A stretch of 64,000 nt of DNA. It comes from Scatosoma sp048465415. Lineage in GTDB: Bacteria; Bacillota; Clostridia; Christensenellales; Borkfalkiaceae. Below, one piece after another: positions 34,293 to 43,033 of the stretch (position 1 is the stretch's first letter; each line of letters opens with the position of its first letter). Where the stretch lies: assembly GCA_048465415.1 (NCBI GenBank), contig DBFWLO010000019.1, positions 1 to 64,000 on the forward strand, in the 5' to 3' direction. A model generated the notes under the pieces. The model had not been told where the DNA came from. It ran no database searches and saw only the letters and a program-made list of their open reading frames with translations. Position numbers and translations under genes: made by a program.

Positions 34293-35954
34293 TCAATCGG
34301 AAAACTCGACGGAGACAAATCTGATCGAACGGGTGCCGTCCCATTCCACAAACGCCTCGTTGGGATCGCCGAGGTAAAATCCGATATTGTTGATCGTCTG
34401 TTCCCAGAACGCTTTGCCCGTCACGATGCTCTTTTTCGCGTTGGTAAAATCGAAAGAGACCGTATAGATCCCGTCGTCGCCTTTTTTGACGGAAACCACC
34501 GTGCCCTTCGCGGCCGTGTCCGAAGTATCCGCGCGATCGTCGAATTCGCTCAGCTTATCCCAGCCGGAAAGAAGGGTGACTTCGCTGCCCGACGCCATTG
34601 CCACAACGCCGAAATAATCGATGGGATCGTCGGATTTGAACTTGATCGTGAGTTTGGATTTGGGTTCGTACCCGGAAACGGGCATGGAAAGTTTATACCA
34701 ACCCGTATAGAACGAGTAGTGGATCGTACCGACGCCGCCCGTCATCACGTCGTCTCCTACGGTGATGGACGGCGTGGTGCTGTTCCACCCCTTGCCGATC
34801 GAACAGCCCTCGGCGGCCGTGCGGCTGAAAGAAACGTTGTCTATCGATCCCGCGCCGGAATATACGACGCCGTCCTGTTGATCGAGGGAATCCAGCCAAA
34901 CGACGATCTGATATACGTTATAATTCTTGATATATTCGCCGGGAACGGGATTCCAGCCGTTGTTCATGTCGATGGGACTGACGCCGTCGAAATTGACCGT
35001 GTGCGTATGCGCGCCGTCCTTCGCGTCCGTCACTTTCAGAAGCTCCACATACGGCTGCCAGTTGTCGTGCGCTTCCACCGAGAACATGACGCCGACGGAG
35101 TAAGATTCCACGCCGGAAGTCGTCAGGGAAATATCGAATTCCGCGCAGTCGGACGTGAAGTTGACGACGGGGAGATAGACTCTGGAATAGAGGGGGATCT
35201 CCTCATAGGAAATTTCTATGCCGCTCTCTTCTTTGGGTTTTACTTCGTAGCCCGCGTCTCCGTAAGCGCCCGACCAATTCACTTTGGGCAGGGCGTATTT
35301 ATCGTCGAGGGCGGGATCTCCGTCTTTTAAGAACTCGAAAGACTTAAAGGTGGCGCGCCCCTCGCGGTCCGATGTCTCCGCCTGCGCGGGATTGGAATCG
35401 AGAAGCACCACAAAGCCGAGGATCGCCGCGTCTTGAAGCGATTTCCCCACAATCGATTGATACTCCGCGGCGAGACGGGTGAAATCCCCGAGTTCCACGA
35501 TCACGTATTGCTCGCCGTCCGCGAGATCGCCGAGGAAAACGGTCACGGGGCGTTCGTCGTTTTCATACATCTCCCAGTAAAGCGCCTGAATGGCGATGCG
35601 CTCTGCGCCTTTCGTTTCCAGAGTGATCTTGAAATTGCCGTATTCGCTCCGATAATTCTCGACGGGAATATAGAGGTACTCCCAATCCCCTACGTCCTTA
35701 TATGTAACGTCGACGCCGTTTGCGGTCGTCTCTACGGTGTAATTTCCGTGCGGGACATAAGTTCCCGCCGCGGTCTTTTTCGACGCGTCCGCCTCGGGCT
35801 TGGAAGCCGGCGCTTCGGGATATTCGACATACCCCCCTATCACTTCGGGCGGCTGAATATCCGGCCTTTCGATCTTTTTTTCCGAACACCCCGCAAACGA
35901 GACTGCCGCCGCGCAGGCGGCGAGAATGGCGACTAAACGTTTTCTAAGTATCAT
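34293..35954 (-). CDS. Lipoprotein with three related beta-sandwich modules
   Basis: A 553-residue lipoprotein with a lipobox (SFAGC, Cys23). After a Pro/Ala/Lys linker, three modules of about 150 residues each carry the same local signature: LYIPVENYR (about 95), RVYLPVVNFT (about 255) and YKLSMPVSGYE (about 425), each followed by strands of the type KITLETKG, DISLTTSG and TIKFKSDD. This internal repetition suggests a binding protein rather than an enzyme. Similar modules occur in the two secreted proteins 31705-34239 and 43029-45299. AAGGAGG precedes the ATG. It follows the permease pair by nine bases, so it may present glycan to the same transport route. Confidence 0.78.
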   Translation of the reverse strand: MILRKRLVAILAACAAAVSFAGCSEKKIERPDIQPPEVIGGYVEYPEAPASKPEADASKKTAAGTYVPHGNYTVETTANGVDVTYKDVGDWEYLYIPVENYRSEYGNFKITLETKGAERIAIQALYWEMYENDERPVTVFLGDLADGEQYVIVELGDFTRLAAEYQSIVGKSLQDAAILGFVVLLDSNPAQAETSDREGRATFKSFEFLKDGDPALDDKYALPKVNWSGAYGDAGYEVKPKEESGIEISYEEIPLYSRVYLPVVNFTSDCAEFDISLTTSGVESYSVGVMFSVEAHDNWQPYVELLKVTDAKDGAHTHTVNFDGVSPIDMNNGWNPVPGEYIKNYNVYQIVVWLDSLDQQDGVVYSGAGSIDNVSFSRTAAEGCSIGKGWNSTTPSITVGDDVMTGGVGTIHYSFYTGWYKLSMPVSGYEPKSKLTIKFKSDDPIDYFGVVAMASGSEVTLLSGWDKLSEFDDRADTSDTAAKGTVVSVKKGDDGIYTVSFDFTNAKKSIVTGKAFWEQTINNIGFYLGDPNEAFVEWDGTRSIRFVSVEFSD

Positions 35955-35963
35955 AATTCCTCC

Positions 35964-36884
35964 TTATTCCTTTACGCTGCCGAGTACCAGACCTTTCACG
36001 AAGAATTTCTGCGCAAAAGGGTACACCAGCATAATGGGAAGCATCGCGATAAAAATTTGAGCGGAACGCAAAGTTTTTCCGGGCAGGGAGTTGAGCATCT
36101 CCTGCGTATGTTCGTCCTGATTTCCCTGCATAATCGTATTGATCTCGTTGATCATGTTATAGATATACGATTGCAGCGGCATGCGCTTGGGCGTCATGTA
36201 GAGGGAGCCGTCGAACCAGCTGTTCCAATGCTGTACGGCGGTGAAGAGAATCACCGTGGCGAGCGCGGGCAGGGAAACGGGAAGATAAATGCTGACGAGT
36301 ATACGCAGATTCCCCGCCCCTTCCAGCATCGCCGCTTCTTCCATCTGCGGCGGAACCTGCCGGAAAAAGTTGATCAACAGCACCATGTTCCAGGCGTTCA
36401 TCGCCGTGGGCAGCACCAGCGACCAGATCGTATTGTCCAGCCCCATGCCGGTGATGACCATGTAGGTGGGCAGAAGTCCGCCGGAAAAGAACATCGTGAT
36501 TGTAAAAAATACCGTGTAGGCGCTTCTGCCCCGGAAACTTTTGCCCGATTTGGACAAGGGGTACGCCGCCAGCGTGATCACCGCCACGGAAATCGTCGTG
36601 CCCAGTCCCACGCGCAGCAGGCTCCAACCGAACGCGCGGAAAAAGTCTTCGCTGCGCAGGAGGTATTTATAGGCGTTGACGGTGGGATTGATGGGAAAGA
36701 AACCCACGTCCCCCGCGTCCACCGCCTCGGCGCTGGAAAAGGAAATAGCCAGCAGGTTGACGAACGGCAGCAGACAGATGAGGGCAAAGAGAACGAGAAA
36801 AGCGGCATTGAGGGCCAGGAATACTTTTCGGGAAACGGAGACTTTGATCTTCATGCTTTTTTCGGCAGCGCTATTCGTTTTCAT
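35964..36884 (-). CDS. Sugar ABC transporter permease, YtcP/LplC type
   Basis: A 306-residue permease with six membrane segments, EAA loop MEEAAMLEGAGNLRIL with IYLPVSLPA and C terminus KFFVKGLVLGSVKE. The EAA loop has Glu where Asp is usual in DGA (LEGAG), a minor change. AAGGAGG precedes the ATG, ten bases after its partner. It works with 36895-37827 and binding protein 37836-39827. Confidence 0.93.
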   Translation of the reverse strand: MKTNSAAEKSMKIKVSVSRKVFLALNAAFLVLFALICLLPFVNLLAISFSSAEAVDAGDVGFFPINPTVNAYKYLLRSEDFFRAFGWSLLRVGLGTTISVAVITLAAYPLSKSGKSFRGRSAYTVFFTITMFFSGGLLPTYMVITGMGLDNTIWSLVLPTAMNAWNMVLLINFFRQVPPQMEEAAMLEGAGNLRILVSIYLPVSLPALATVILFTAVQHWNSWFDGSLYMTPKRMPLQSYIYNMINEINTIMQGNQDEHTQEMLNSLPGKTLRSAQIFIAMLPIMLVYPFAQKFFVKGLVLGSVKE

Positions 36885-36894
36885 TCCGTCCTCC

Positions 36895-37827
36895 TTAAAA
36901 AATTCTGTACCCTTTCACTTTATAGGCGATGAAATAGGATCCGGCAAAGAAAATACAGCTGATCGCCGACTTAAATAACCCGATCGCCGCGCCCATGGAA
37001 TATTCCGCCTGCCCCGTGCCGCCCGCGCCCAAACCGATCCGGTAAGCCATAGTGTCCAAAATATCGCCCGTGTCCCAGACCGAGGGACTATACATGACGA
37101 GGATCTGCTCGAAGCCCGCGTTCATGATGTTGCCGATGTTGAGAATACACATCAGCACGATCATAGACATCATGCCGGGGATCGTGATATAGCGGCAGAG
37201 CTGGGTATGGTTGGCGCCGTCGATCTTTCCCGCCTCGTACAGGCTCGGATCGATGCCCGTGATCGCTGCCAGAAACACCACTACCTGATATCCCACCGTT
37301 TTCCAGACGTCGGTGACGATGACGATGGGGCGGAAATATGTATTGGAAGTGATCCACGACTGCGGCGTCACCCCGAAATTTTCGAGCAATAGGTTGACGG
37401 AGCCGGTCGTCGAGAACATTTCCACGATGATGTTGCCGAGAAGCACCCAGGACAGGAAGTAGGGCAGAAAGATGACCGTCTGAATGGATTTTTTCAGCAT
37501 TTTGTGCTGAATTTCATTGATGAGCAGAGCCAGCAGAATGGAAAGTCCCGAATTGAGCACGATCTTGCAGAAAGCGATGAAAACGGTGTTCCAGGTGGTT
37601 TTCCAGAAATCGTCGCGCCGGAACAGCAATTTGAAATTATAGACGTCTACCCATTGCGAGCCGAAAAATCCTTTTGAAATATCGTAGTCCTCGAACGCCA
37701 TGACGATCCCGATCAGAGGCACGACCGAAAAGACGACGGCGAGAAGAATGCCCGGCAGCATCATCACGTGCAGGGAAGCCTGCTTTTTTATTCTCAGATA
37801 TTTCGAGCTTGTTAAAGCGTTCTGCAT
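36895..37827 (-). CDS. Sugar ABC transporter permease, LplB type
   Basis: A permease of about 310 residues with six membrane segments, VPLIGIVMAFEDYDI after the first segment and EAA loop LYEAGKIDGANHTQLC with ITIPGMMS. Two starts are possible: ATG at 37827 with AGGTGA eight bases upstream, or GTG at 37839 that overlaps the binding-protein stop (GTGA). I prefer the ATG. It is the first permease gene after the 663-residue binding protein. Confidence 0.92.
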   Translation of the reverse strand: MQNALTSSKYLRIKKQASLHVMMLPGILLAVVFSVVPLIGIVMAFEDYDISKGFFGSQWVDVYNFKLLFRRDDFWKTTWNTVFIAFCKIVLNSGLSILLALLINEIQHKMLKKSIQTVIFLPYFLSWVLLGNIIVEMFSTTGSVNLLLENFGVTPQSWITSNTYFRPIVIVTDVWKTVGYQVVVFLAAITGIDPSLYEAGKIDGANHTQLCRYITIPGMMSMIVLMCILNIGNIMNAGFEQILVMYSPSVWDTGDILDTMAYRIGLGAGGTGQAEYSMGAAIGLFKSAISCIFFAGSYFIAYKVKGYRIF

Positions 37828-37835
37828 CGCCTCGC

Positions 37836-39827
37836 TCACCTGTCCTTTTTGGGCTGCGCGTCATACCAGGCGTTCACCTGTTTGATGATCTTGTCCCCGC
37901 CCGCTTTGTCGTAGTCTTTGACAAACTCGTCGAAATAGGACACCGCTTTATCGCCCGTAATGATCTGCGTGAACACTTTGTTGATCTGCGTATTGAGATA
38001 ACTGCCGAAGTCCTCCATCGTGCTCAGCGCCGAACCGTAAAACTCGTCGTAGCGGGCTTGCTTTTCGCCGTTGGTCAGATCCACGACGTACGCATAGGAA
38101 CCCTTTTCGTCGATCATCTCGTGATAGATCCCCCAGCCGGCGCGCTCCGAAGAAGTCATGTCGCCGTTGGAAATCCCCTGCCGCATCGCGGCATAGTAAG
38201 GATATCCTTCCGCAAAATGCAGAATCTTTTCCCGGTTGCGCATCTCGTTAAAGAGCTTCGACCAGGTCTCGTTACCCTCGATCTCTTGAATCACGCTGCG
38301 TTTGAGGATCGTGACTGTGCCCCGTCCGTTCTCCCGCTTATCCGTAATGATATAATCGGTCGGCAATATATCGTTCGGGCCCGCGGCGGTAATGTCCTCC
38401 GTGACGCCGTCGCGAAGCCGGGACGAGGCATAAAATCCCGCGTCGTAAAGCCCCTTGAACGCGTTCTGCACGCGCTCGTATTCGCGGATAGAGGCGACGC
38501 CGTCCCAAAGTTTGATGGGCACGTACTGATAATAGAACCCGTTGGACGGAAGGGTGAGCGGATTTCCCGCGTCGTCCACATACCGGGCAGCGGAATCGTC
38601 CGAATAGTAAATGTCATAGAAAAGATTGATCAGTTTCATAACCGCTTCGGGGTGCTTGCAGCTCTTTGAAACGAGGTTATATCCCGAAACGGAGATGCGG
38701 TCCACGACGGGCAGGGACTGCGTATCGCCGTAAGAGGGAATGTCCACCCAGGTCCAGTCCGCCGTCTCTTTGGCTCGGATATTGCCGTCGAGCGCGTCTT
38801 TGGGCAGCCACCATTCGCCGAACACCATACCCACGGTGCCCGCTTTGATGTTCGCCTGGATCTGTTCCGTGGTCTTGCTCGTGAAATCGGGATCGAGAAT
38901 TTTTTTGTCGTACATGGTATGCAGAGTTTCCAAAGCGTTCTTCGTCTCGGGCGAAGTGACGGAAGCGACAAGATCCCCGTTCCCGTCGTCGAAATACGCG
39001 CCCAGGGAAGCGCCGTGCGCGTTGAACATGCCCTCCGCCGAATAGGAACCCGCCCAGGTGATCTCCTTCTGCATGGTGAACGGGATCAGACGCCGGGCGT
39101 CGAACCCGCCCGCGGCGGCGATCTCTTCCTTGTGCGCGTTGAACGCCTCGCCGACGGCGACCATTTCCTCCACCGTCGTGGGCGCGGAAACGCCCGCAAT
39201 TTCCAGCCAGTCTTTGCGAAGATACAGTCTCTGCGCCGCGGCGTATTTATTCGTCAGCATGGGCAGCGCGTAGACGCCGCCCTTTTCCATCACCGTGGGC
39301 AGGAGTTCGGGCATATAGTCGAGATAATTGTCCAAAAGATCGTCGTTGAGCATGTAGAAATAATCGCTCAGATCCGCCAGTTTGTCGGAATTGCGCAGAC
39401 TCGTGAACAGCGACGGCATTGTCGTATAAAACATATCGGGCGTTTTTCCCGCCGAAATCGAGAGATTGAGTTTCTGATCGTAGGAGGTGGACGTCGCCAC
39501 CACCGTATAATCCAGATCGATATTGAGGTATTTTTTTGCGATCTTATTGAACGCCTGATTCTCCGGCGTTGTCCCCGCCTTGACGCCCGATTCCAGCCCG
39601 TACTGAATCGCCGCCACCGTGATCTTGACGGGAGATTCGTAAGGTTCGAGGGTGGGATAATGCTCGCGGAACGAAGGATCCGTCCGTGCCACGACGGGCG
39701 CGGGCAATTCGCCGGGATCGATGGGCGTATAGGTATAATCTGGCTCGTATCCCTTGCAGCCGCCCACGAAAGCCACGGCCAAAACGCCGGCAATGATCAG
39801 TGATACCTTATGAGAAGAGCTTTTCAT
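37836..39827 (-). CDS. Large extracellular sugar-binding lipoprotein
   Basis: A 663-residue solute-binding lipoprotein, longer than the usual 430-550 residues, with a lipobox (FVGGC, Cys24). It has LDYTVVATSTSYDQKLNLSIS near residue 100, LRKDWLEIAGVSAPTTVEEM near 205 and a typical cluster II binding-protein layout. The extra length lies mainly in the C-terminal half (about 400-663), including a region rich in Tyr and Asp. It delivers its ligand to permeases 36895-37827 and 35964-36884. The ligand is unknown; the neighbouring GH114-like gene hints at galactosamine-containing material. GGAGAAA precedes the ATG. Confidence 0.88.
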   Translation of the reverse strand: MKSSSHKVSLIIAGVLAVAFVGGCKGYEPDYTYTPIDPGELPAPVVARTDPSFREHYPTLEPYESPVKITVAAIQYGLESGVKAGTTPENQAFNKIAKKYLNIDLDYTVVATSTSYDQKLNLSISAGKTPDMFYTTMPSLFTSLRNSDKLADLSDYFYMLNDDLLDNYLDYMPELLPTVMEKGGVYALPMLTNKYAAAQRLYLRKDWLEIAGVSAPTTVEEMVAVGEAFNAHKEEIAAAGGFDARRLIPFTMQKEITWAGSYSAEGMFNAHGASLGAYFDDGNGDLVASVTSPETKNALETLHTMYDKKILDPDFTSKTTEQIQANIKAGTVGMVFGEWWLPKDALDGNIRAKETADWTWVDIPSYGDTQSLPVVDRISVSGYNLVSKSCKHPEAVMKLINLFYDIYYSDDSAARYVDDAGNPLTLPSNGFYYQYVPIKLWDGVASIREYERVQNAFKGLYDAGFYASSRLRDGVTEDITAAGPNDILPTDYIITDKRENGRGTVTILKRSVIQEIEGNETWSKLFNEMRNREKILHFAEGYPYYAAMRQGISNGDMTSSERAGWGIYHEMIDEKGSYAYVVDLTNGEKQARYDEFYGSALSTMEDFGSYLNTQINKVFTQIITGDKAVSYFDEFVKDYDKAGGDKIIKQVNAWYDAQPKKDR

Positions 39828-39851
39828 ATTTTTCTCCTTATCTGTGTTCGC

Positions 39852-41372
39852 TTATCCGAAGATCTCTATTTCGCTTACCCACATGATATTTTTGCGGACG
39901 GGATCGCCGAATTTATCGGCGCAGCCCATGCCTTTAGGCTGCAAGACGCGGACGCGCTGCGTCTTCACCGTTTCGAAAGTAAACTCCGTCGTTTCCAAAA
40001 ACGCCTTATAGTCGCCGCCTTCCGTTTCCGGTTCGTTGGTGAATACGGCGATGTCCCGCCAGGAATCTTCGATCCAGACCTGCACCACCGCCTTCTGCGG
40101 CGAGTAATAGGTGCCGTTGTCGTTCGCCCAATGGACGATGACGGAGGAGACGTCCTTTGCCTCGGCGAATTGGAATTCCACCCAGTGATCGGAGGCGCTG
40201 TCCATACTCGCCCACGATTCTTTCGCCCAGTTATTCTGGTTGTGATTCTCGGGCGTGGCATACCACCCGTCGTTGAGCGCGTCCGTATTATAGCCGGGGT
40301 AGGTGGAATCGACCGTCAGTTTGGCGCCGTTTTCGTGATAGGCGAGATTTTTGGCCGTCGTATCCGCGTTGGAGCCGCCCATACTGTCGTCGCCCAGTTT
40401 GGAAAGCGCCAGCTCGCCCCGTTTGGAAGTGGGCGCGACGCCGGGATCGCAGGGGGTGGCGAGATTGATGTCATAGGTGCAGTAGGGAATGAAATCATAG
40501 CGCCAGCTGTTGTTGTAATATGCCTGCGGCATATAATCGAACTCGTACTCGTTGCAGTAGTCCAGACAAAAAACTGGGAAATAATCGTACTGCCGCACGG
40601 AATTGATGACGTTGCAGGCGGTGTAGGTGTTGTATTCCACCGCCGCCTCGTCCAGATCCACCACTTTTTTGAGGTTGAAGTCGTACGTGGTATTGAAACT
40701 TTCGAACATCATGCCGCTGATGTAGGGGGAAATATATTTCAGGAGATTGAATCCGCGGTTGGCGACCAGTTTAGCCTCGGGATAGGTTTCATGCAGCCGT
40801 TTTACGAGCTGCGTCAGTCCGCCGAGCGACTCGGGACGCACGTCTACCGTATCGAGCGTATCGAGAAACAGGCCGTCCACGCCGTAATCGAGGATCCGTC
40901 CTGCCTGCCGGATAATCCGTTCCTGCCAGACGGGGTTGGAAGCGTCCACGAAATAGGAGCCCCAGTTGGCATTAATCTTCGGAAATCCGTTTTCGTAAAT
41001 ATAGTACGACGCGTACCCGCCCTCGCCCAAACCGTCGCCCACGTTGAGGGAATCGTCCTCGCCGACCGTGATGTAAGCGATGGTATACGTGCCGCTGTCG
41101 CTGAGTTCTTTCACCTTCGCTTTCGCGTCGGGATTGGAATACAGCGTCGTCGAATGCATGATGGCGACGTCGAAATTCTTCTGTTCTTCGCTGAAATCGC
41201 CGTAGTAGCAGATAAAGGACGAGACGTCCTCCCAATCCTTTTTCTGCCCTGCTTTCTTCTCGACGACGGGACGCGAAAAGGGATTTTCCTGCTTGGAACA
41301 CCCGCCCAGCGCGGCGGCGAACGAGCACGCCAGAACGAGGGAGAGTGCGATGGATAAAAATCTGCGTTTCAT
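39852..41372 (-). CDS. Lipoprotein with GH114-like barrel and F5/8C-like C terminus
   Basis: A 506-residue lipoprotein, started at 41372 where GGAGG precedes the ATG; lipobox Cys25 (LGGC). Residues about 35-320 resemble the GH114 endo-alpha-1,4-polygalactosaminidase fold: FICYYGDFSEEQ, TIAYITVGEDDS, SYFVDASNPVWQERI and DYGVDGLFLDTLDTVD, with the last Asp cluster at the expected acidic site. Residues about 380-505 look like a discoidin/F5-8C module (WVEFQFAEAKDVSSVIVHW; RVRVLQPKG). GH114-type proteins act on galactosaminogalactan, but many related barrels are uncharacterised, so substrate is inference. It follows a 198-base palindrome-rich gap and precedes the binding protein by 24 bases. Confidence 0.75.
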   Translation of the reverse strand: MKRRFLSIALSLVLACSFAAALGGCSKQENPFSRPVVEKKAGQKKDWEDVSSFICYYGDFSEEQKNFDVAIMHSTTLYSNPDAKAKVKELSDSGTYTIAYITVGEDDSLNVGDGLGEGGYASYYIYENGFPKINANWGSYFVDASNPVWQERIIRQAGRILDYGVDGLFLDTLDTVDVRPESLGGLTQLVKRLHETYPEAKLVANRGFNLLKYISPYISGMMFESFNTTYDFNLKKVVDLDEAAVEYNTYTACNVINSVRQYDYFPVFCLDYCNEYEFDYMPQAYYNNSWRYDFIPYCTYDINLATPCDPGVAPTSKRGELALSKLGDDSMGGSNADTTAKNLAYHENGAKLTVDSTYPGYNTDALNDGWYATPENHNQNNWAKESWASMDSASDHWVEFQFAEAKDVSSVIVHWANDNGTYYSPQKAVVQVWIEDSWRDIAVFTNEPETEGGDYKAFLETTEFTFETVKTQRVRVLQPKGMGCADKFGDPVRKNIMWVSEIEIFG

Positions 41373-41446
41373 AATTCCTCCTTTCGATAAACGGGACTGC
41401 TCCGGCCCCGACGGGTTATCGGCGCCGTTCCTTGCCGAGTAAGTTT

Positions 41447-41526
41447 TTTGAATGTTATTTGCTATAACATTCAAATTCCCCGGGGAATTTGGCCTTTTGA
41501 TTTTATTTTTTCCGAAGCCGCGGCTT
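41447..41526. repeat. Cluster of three palindromes upstream of the GH114-like gene
   Basis: Three separate dyads sit in the 198-base gap: a 12-base inverted repeat TTTGAATGTTAT with a five-base loop (41447-41475), a perfect 20-base palindrome CAAATTCCCCGGGGAATTTG (41472-41491) and a perfect 12-base palindrome AAGCCGCGGCTT (41515-41526). None is followed by a good T run on the minus strand. They may be operators or transcript hairpins between the dehydrogenase gene and the GH114-like gene; I found no convincing promoter here. Confidence 0.7.
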
Positions 41527-41570
41527 GAAATTTCGCCCACAGCGCCGTTCAACTCATATATTTTTTATAC

Positions 41571-42887
41571 TTACAGATTGGCGGCGCAAAGAAATGCGTC
41601 CTTTTTTTCCGGTGCGGCATACATTTCCTGCACTTCCACCGGCCTGCCCCCTTCCAGCCTCGACTGTTCCGCGGCGAACGCCATCATGTGCATGTGCACG
41701 GAAGCGCGGATCGAGCTTGTGATTTCGCCGCCGTTTTCCAAAGCGTCGAACATTTCGTCCATCATGCGGTTGTCGCCCCCGCCGTGGCCGGACAAATCCG
41801 AGGCCAGTTTCGTGATATCGTAGACCGTCGGCTCCTCGCCGAATTTCGTCAGCGTCACCGTGTTCGCGTCCTGATTCGCCCGGATCTCCCCGAGAGTGCC
41901 GAAGATCACATATTCCCGATAATTTTTCGCGGTAAACGCGGTCATTGTCAGGGAAGCCGTCACGTCGTTCTCGAAGAGCATATTGGTGATCTGATGATCG
42001 ACGACGTTGTTGTCGCAGCGGAACACGCATCTCCCGTAAGGTCCTTTTTTGAGTGCCGCGTCCAGACTCTCCGCGGTGGGATTTTCGGCGACGATGTCGC
42101 AGGGCCAGGCGCGGTTGGACGCGCCGTAAAAGCCGATGTCCCGGTTTTCAAAATAGATCTTATAAGCGTCGTAAGGACAGCTCGCTTTCACCGGACAATT
42201 CCAGCATCTCGCCCCGCTGCCCTCCGGCGCGTTTTCGCCGTTGAAATACAGAAGCGAACCGTAACTCGAAACCGATTTGCAGGAAGAACCGATCAGCCAG
42301 GCGATCATATCGAAATCGTGACAGCACTTCTGCACGATCATCGGCGTCTCTATGAGATCGCTTCGCCAATTTCCCCGCACAAACGAGTGCGCCTGGTGCC
42401 AATAGCACACGTTTTCCGTCGCTTGCAGGGAAACGACTTTGCCGATCTCCCCCGCGTCGATCAATTCCTTGATCTTGCGGAAAAACGCCGTATAACGCAG
42501 CACGTGACACACCACGACGAGCCTTCCCGCCGCGATGGCGGCCCGCTCGATCTCCACGCAGTCGGCGGGGCTCATGGCAACGGGTTTTTCGAGGAGCAGA
42601 TCGTATCCCTTTTCCAGCGCCGCCAGCGCATGCGCCTTGTGCTGATTGTCCTGCGTGGCGATGATCATGACGTCCGCCAGTTTCTTCTCCGCCAGCATGC
42701 GCTCCGCGCTCGTGAATCTTCCGCTCTCGGGCACGGAAAATTCGTCGCCGCAAAGTTTTACCCGCTCGGGATCTATATCGGCGACGGCTACGATCTTCAT
42801 GCGGTCCGCATGACTGTGCTGGTATTTCGCGTATGTATGATATCCCCTGCCTCCCAGCCCGGCAATGGCCACCGTGAATTGTCTCAT
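41571..42887 (-). CDS. Gfo/Idh/MocA-family oxidoreductase with Cys cluster
   Basis: A 438-residue cytoplasmic dehydrogenase-like protein. The N-terminal Rossmann motif is VAIAGLGGRGYHTYAKY, and the family Lys motif LLEKPVAMSP lies near residue 90. The second half is the usual alpha/beta dimer domain. The insert ARCWNCPVKASCPYDAYK near residue 220 has a CxxC-x5-C pattern seen in a subset of the family and may bind metal. These enzymes oxidise or epimerise sugars with NAD(P)H; some are GH109-like hydrolases. Start 42887 has GAGGT five bases upstream. It has its own promoter (42942-42970) flanked by two operator-like sites, so it opens the sub-operon that includes the third transporter. Confidence 0.88.
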   Translation of the reverse strand: MRQFTVAIAGLGGRGYHTYAKYQHSHADRMKIVAVADIDPERVKLCGDEFSVPESGRFTSAERMLAEKKLADVMIIATQDNQHKAHALAALEKGYDLLLEKPVAMSPADCVEIERAAIAAGRLVVVCHVLRYTAFFRKIKELIDAGEIGKVVSLQATENVCYWHQAHSFVRGNWRSDLIETPMIVQKCCHDFDMIAWLIGSSCKSVSSYGSLLYFNGENAPEGSGARCWNCPVKASCPYDAYKIYFENRDIGFYGASNRAWPCDIVAENPTAESLDAALKKGPYGRCVFRCDNNVVDHQITNMLFENDVTASLTMTAFTAKNYREYVIFGTLGEIRANQDANTVTLTKFGEEPTVYDITKLASDLSGHGGGDNRMMDEMFDALENGGEITSSIRASVHMHMMAFAAEQSRLEGGRPVEVQEMYAAPEKKDAFLCAANL

Positions 42888-42899
42888 TTTATACCTCGT

Positions 42900-42908
42900 T
42901 TTACTAAA
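42900..42908. promoter_or_regulatory. TTTACTAAA operator-like site
   Basis: A palindrome TTTA-C-TAAA located between the -10 box of the dehydrogenase promoter and its start codon. The surrounding 12 bases (GTTTTACTAAAC) keep GTTT/AAAC outer halves. The same nine bases recur at 43019, 51252 and 51356. Binding by the LacI-type regulator 51425-52441 is inferred. Confidence 0.6.
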
Positions 42909-42941
42909 CAAATACCAATAGGAACCCTTGATATCGCTTTG

Positions 42942-42970
42942 ATTATAGCATATAAGCTCTGATAAGTCAA
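42942..42970 (-). promoter_or_regulatory. Sigma-A promoter of the dehydrogenase-led operon
   Basis: On the minus strand, TTGACT (42965-42970) and TATAAT (42942-42947) have an exact 17-base spacer. It lies 55 bases upstream of the Gfo/Idh start and is flanked by TTTACTAAA sites on both sides, which suggests repression with looping. Confidence 0.88.
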
Positions 42971-43015
42971 TAGTTTCATAGAAAATTTTATAAAATATTT
43001 ATTTGTTTTATCTGC

Positions 43016-43033
43016 TTGTTTACTAAAATTATT
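43016..43033. promoter_or_regulatory. Upstream operator-like site (exact 18-base copy)
   Basis: The 18 bases TTGTTTACTAAAATTATT here are identical to those at 51249-51266 in front of the regulator gene. The site overlaps the stop codon of the preceding gene and lies about 46 bases upstream of the -35 box of the dehydrogenase promoter. The exact match in two regulatory regions supports a shared regulator. Confidence 0.65.

Noticed and set aside
41373..41570. Possible promoter for the GH114-like gene in the palindrome gap
   Set aside because: TTGAAT and TTGAAC hexamers are present on the minus strand, but none has a -10-like hexamer at 16-18 bases. The AT-rich parts are explained by the inverted repeats.
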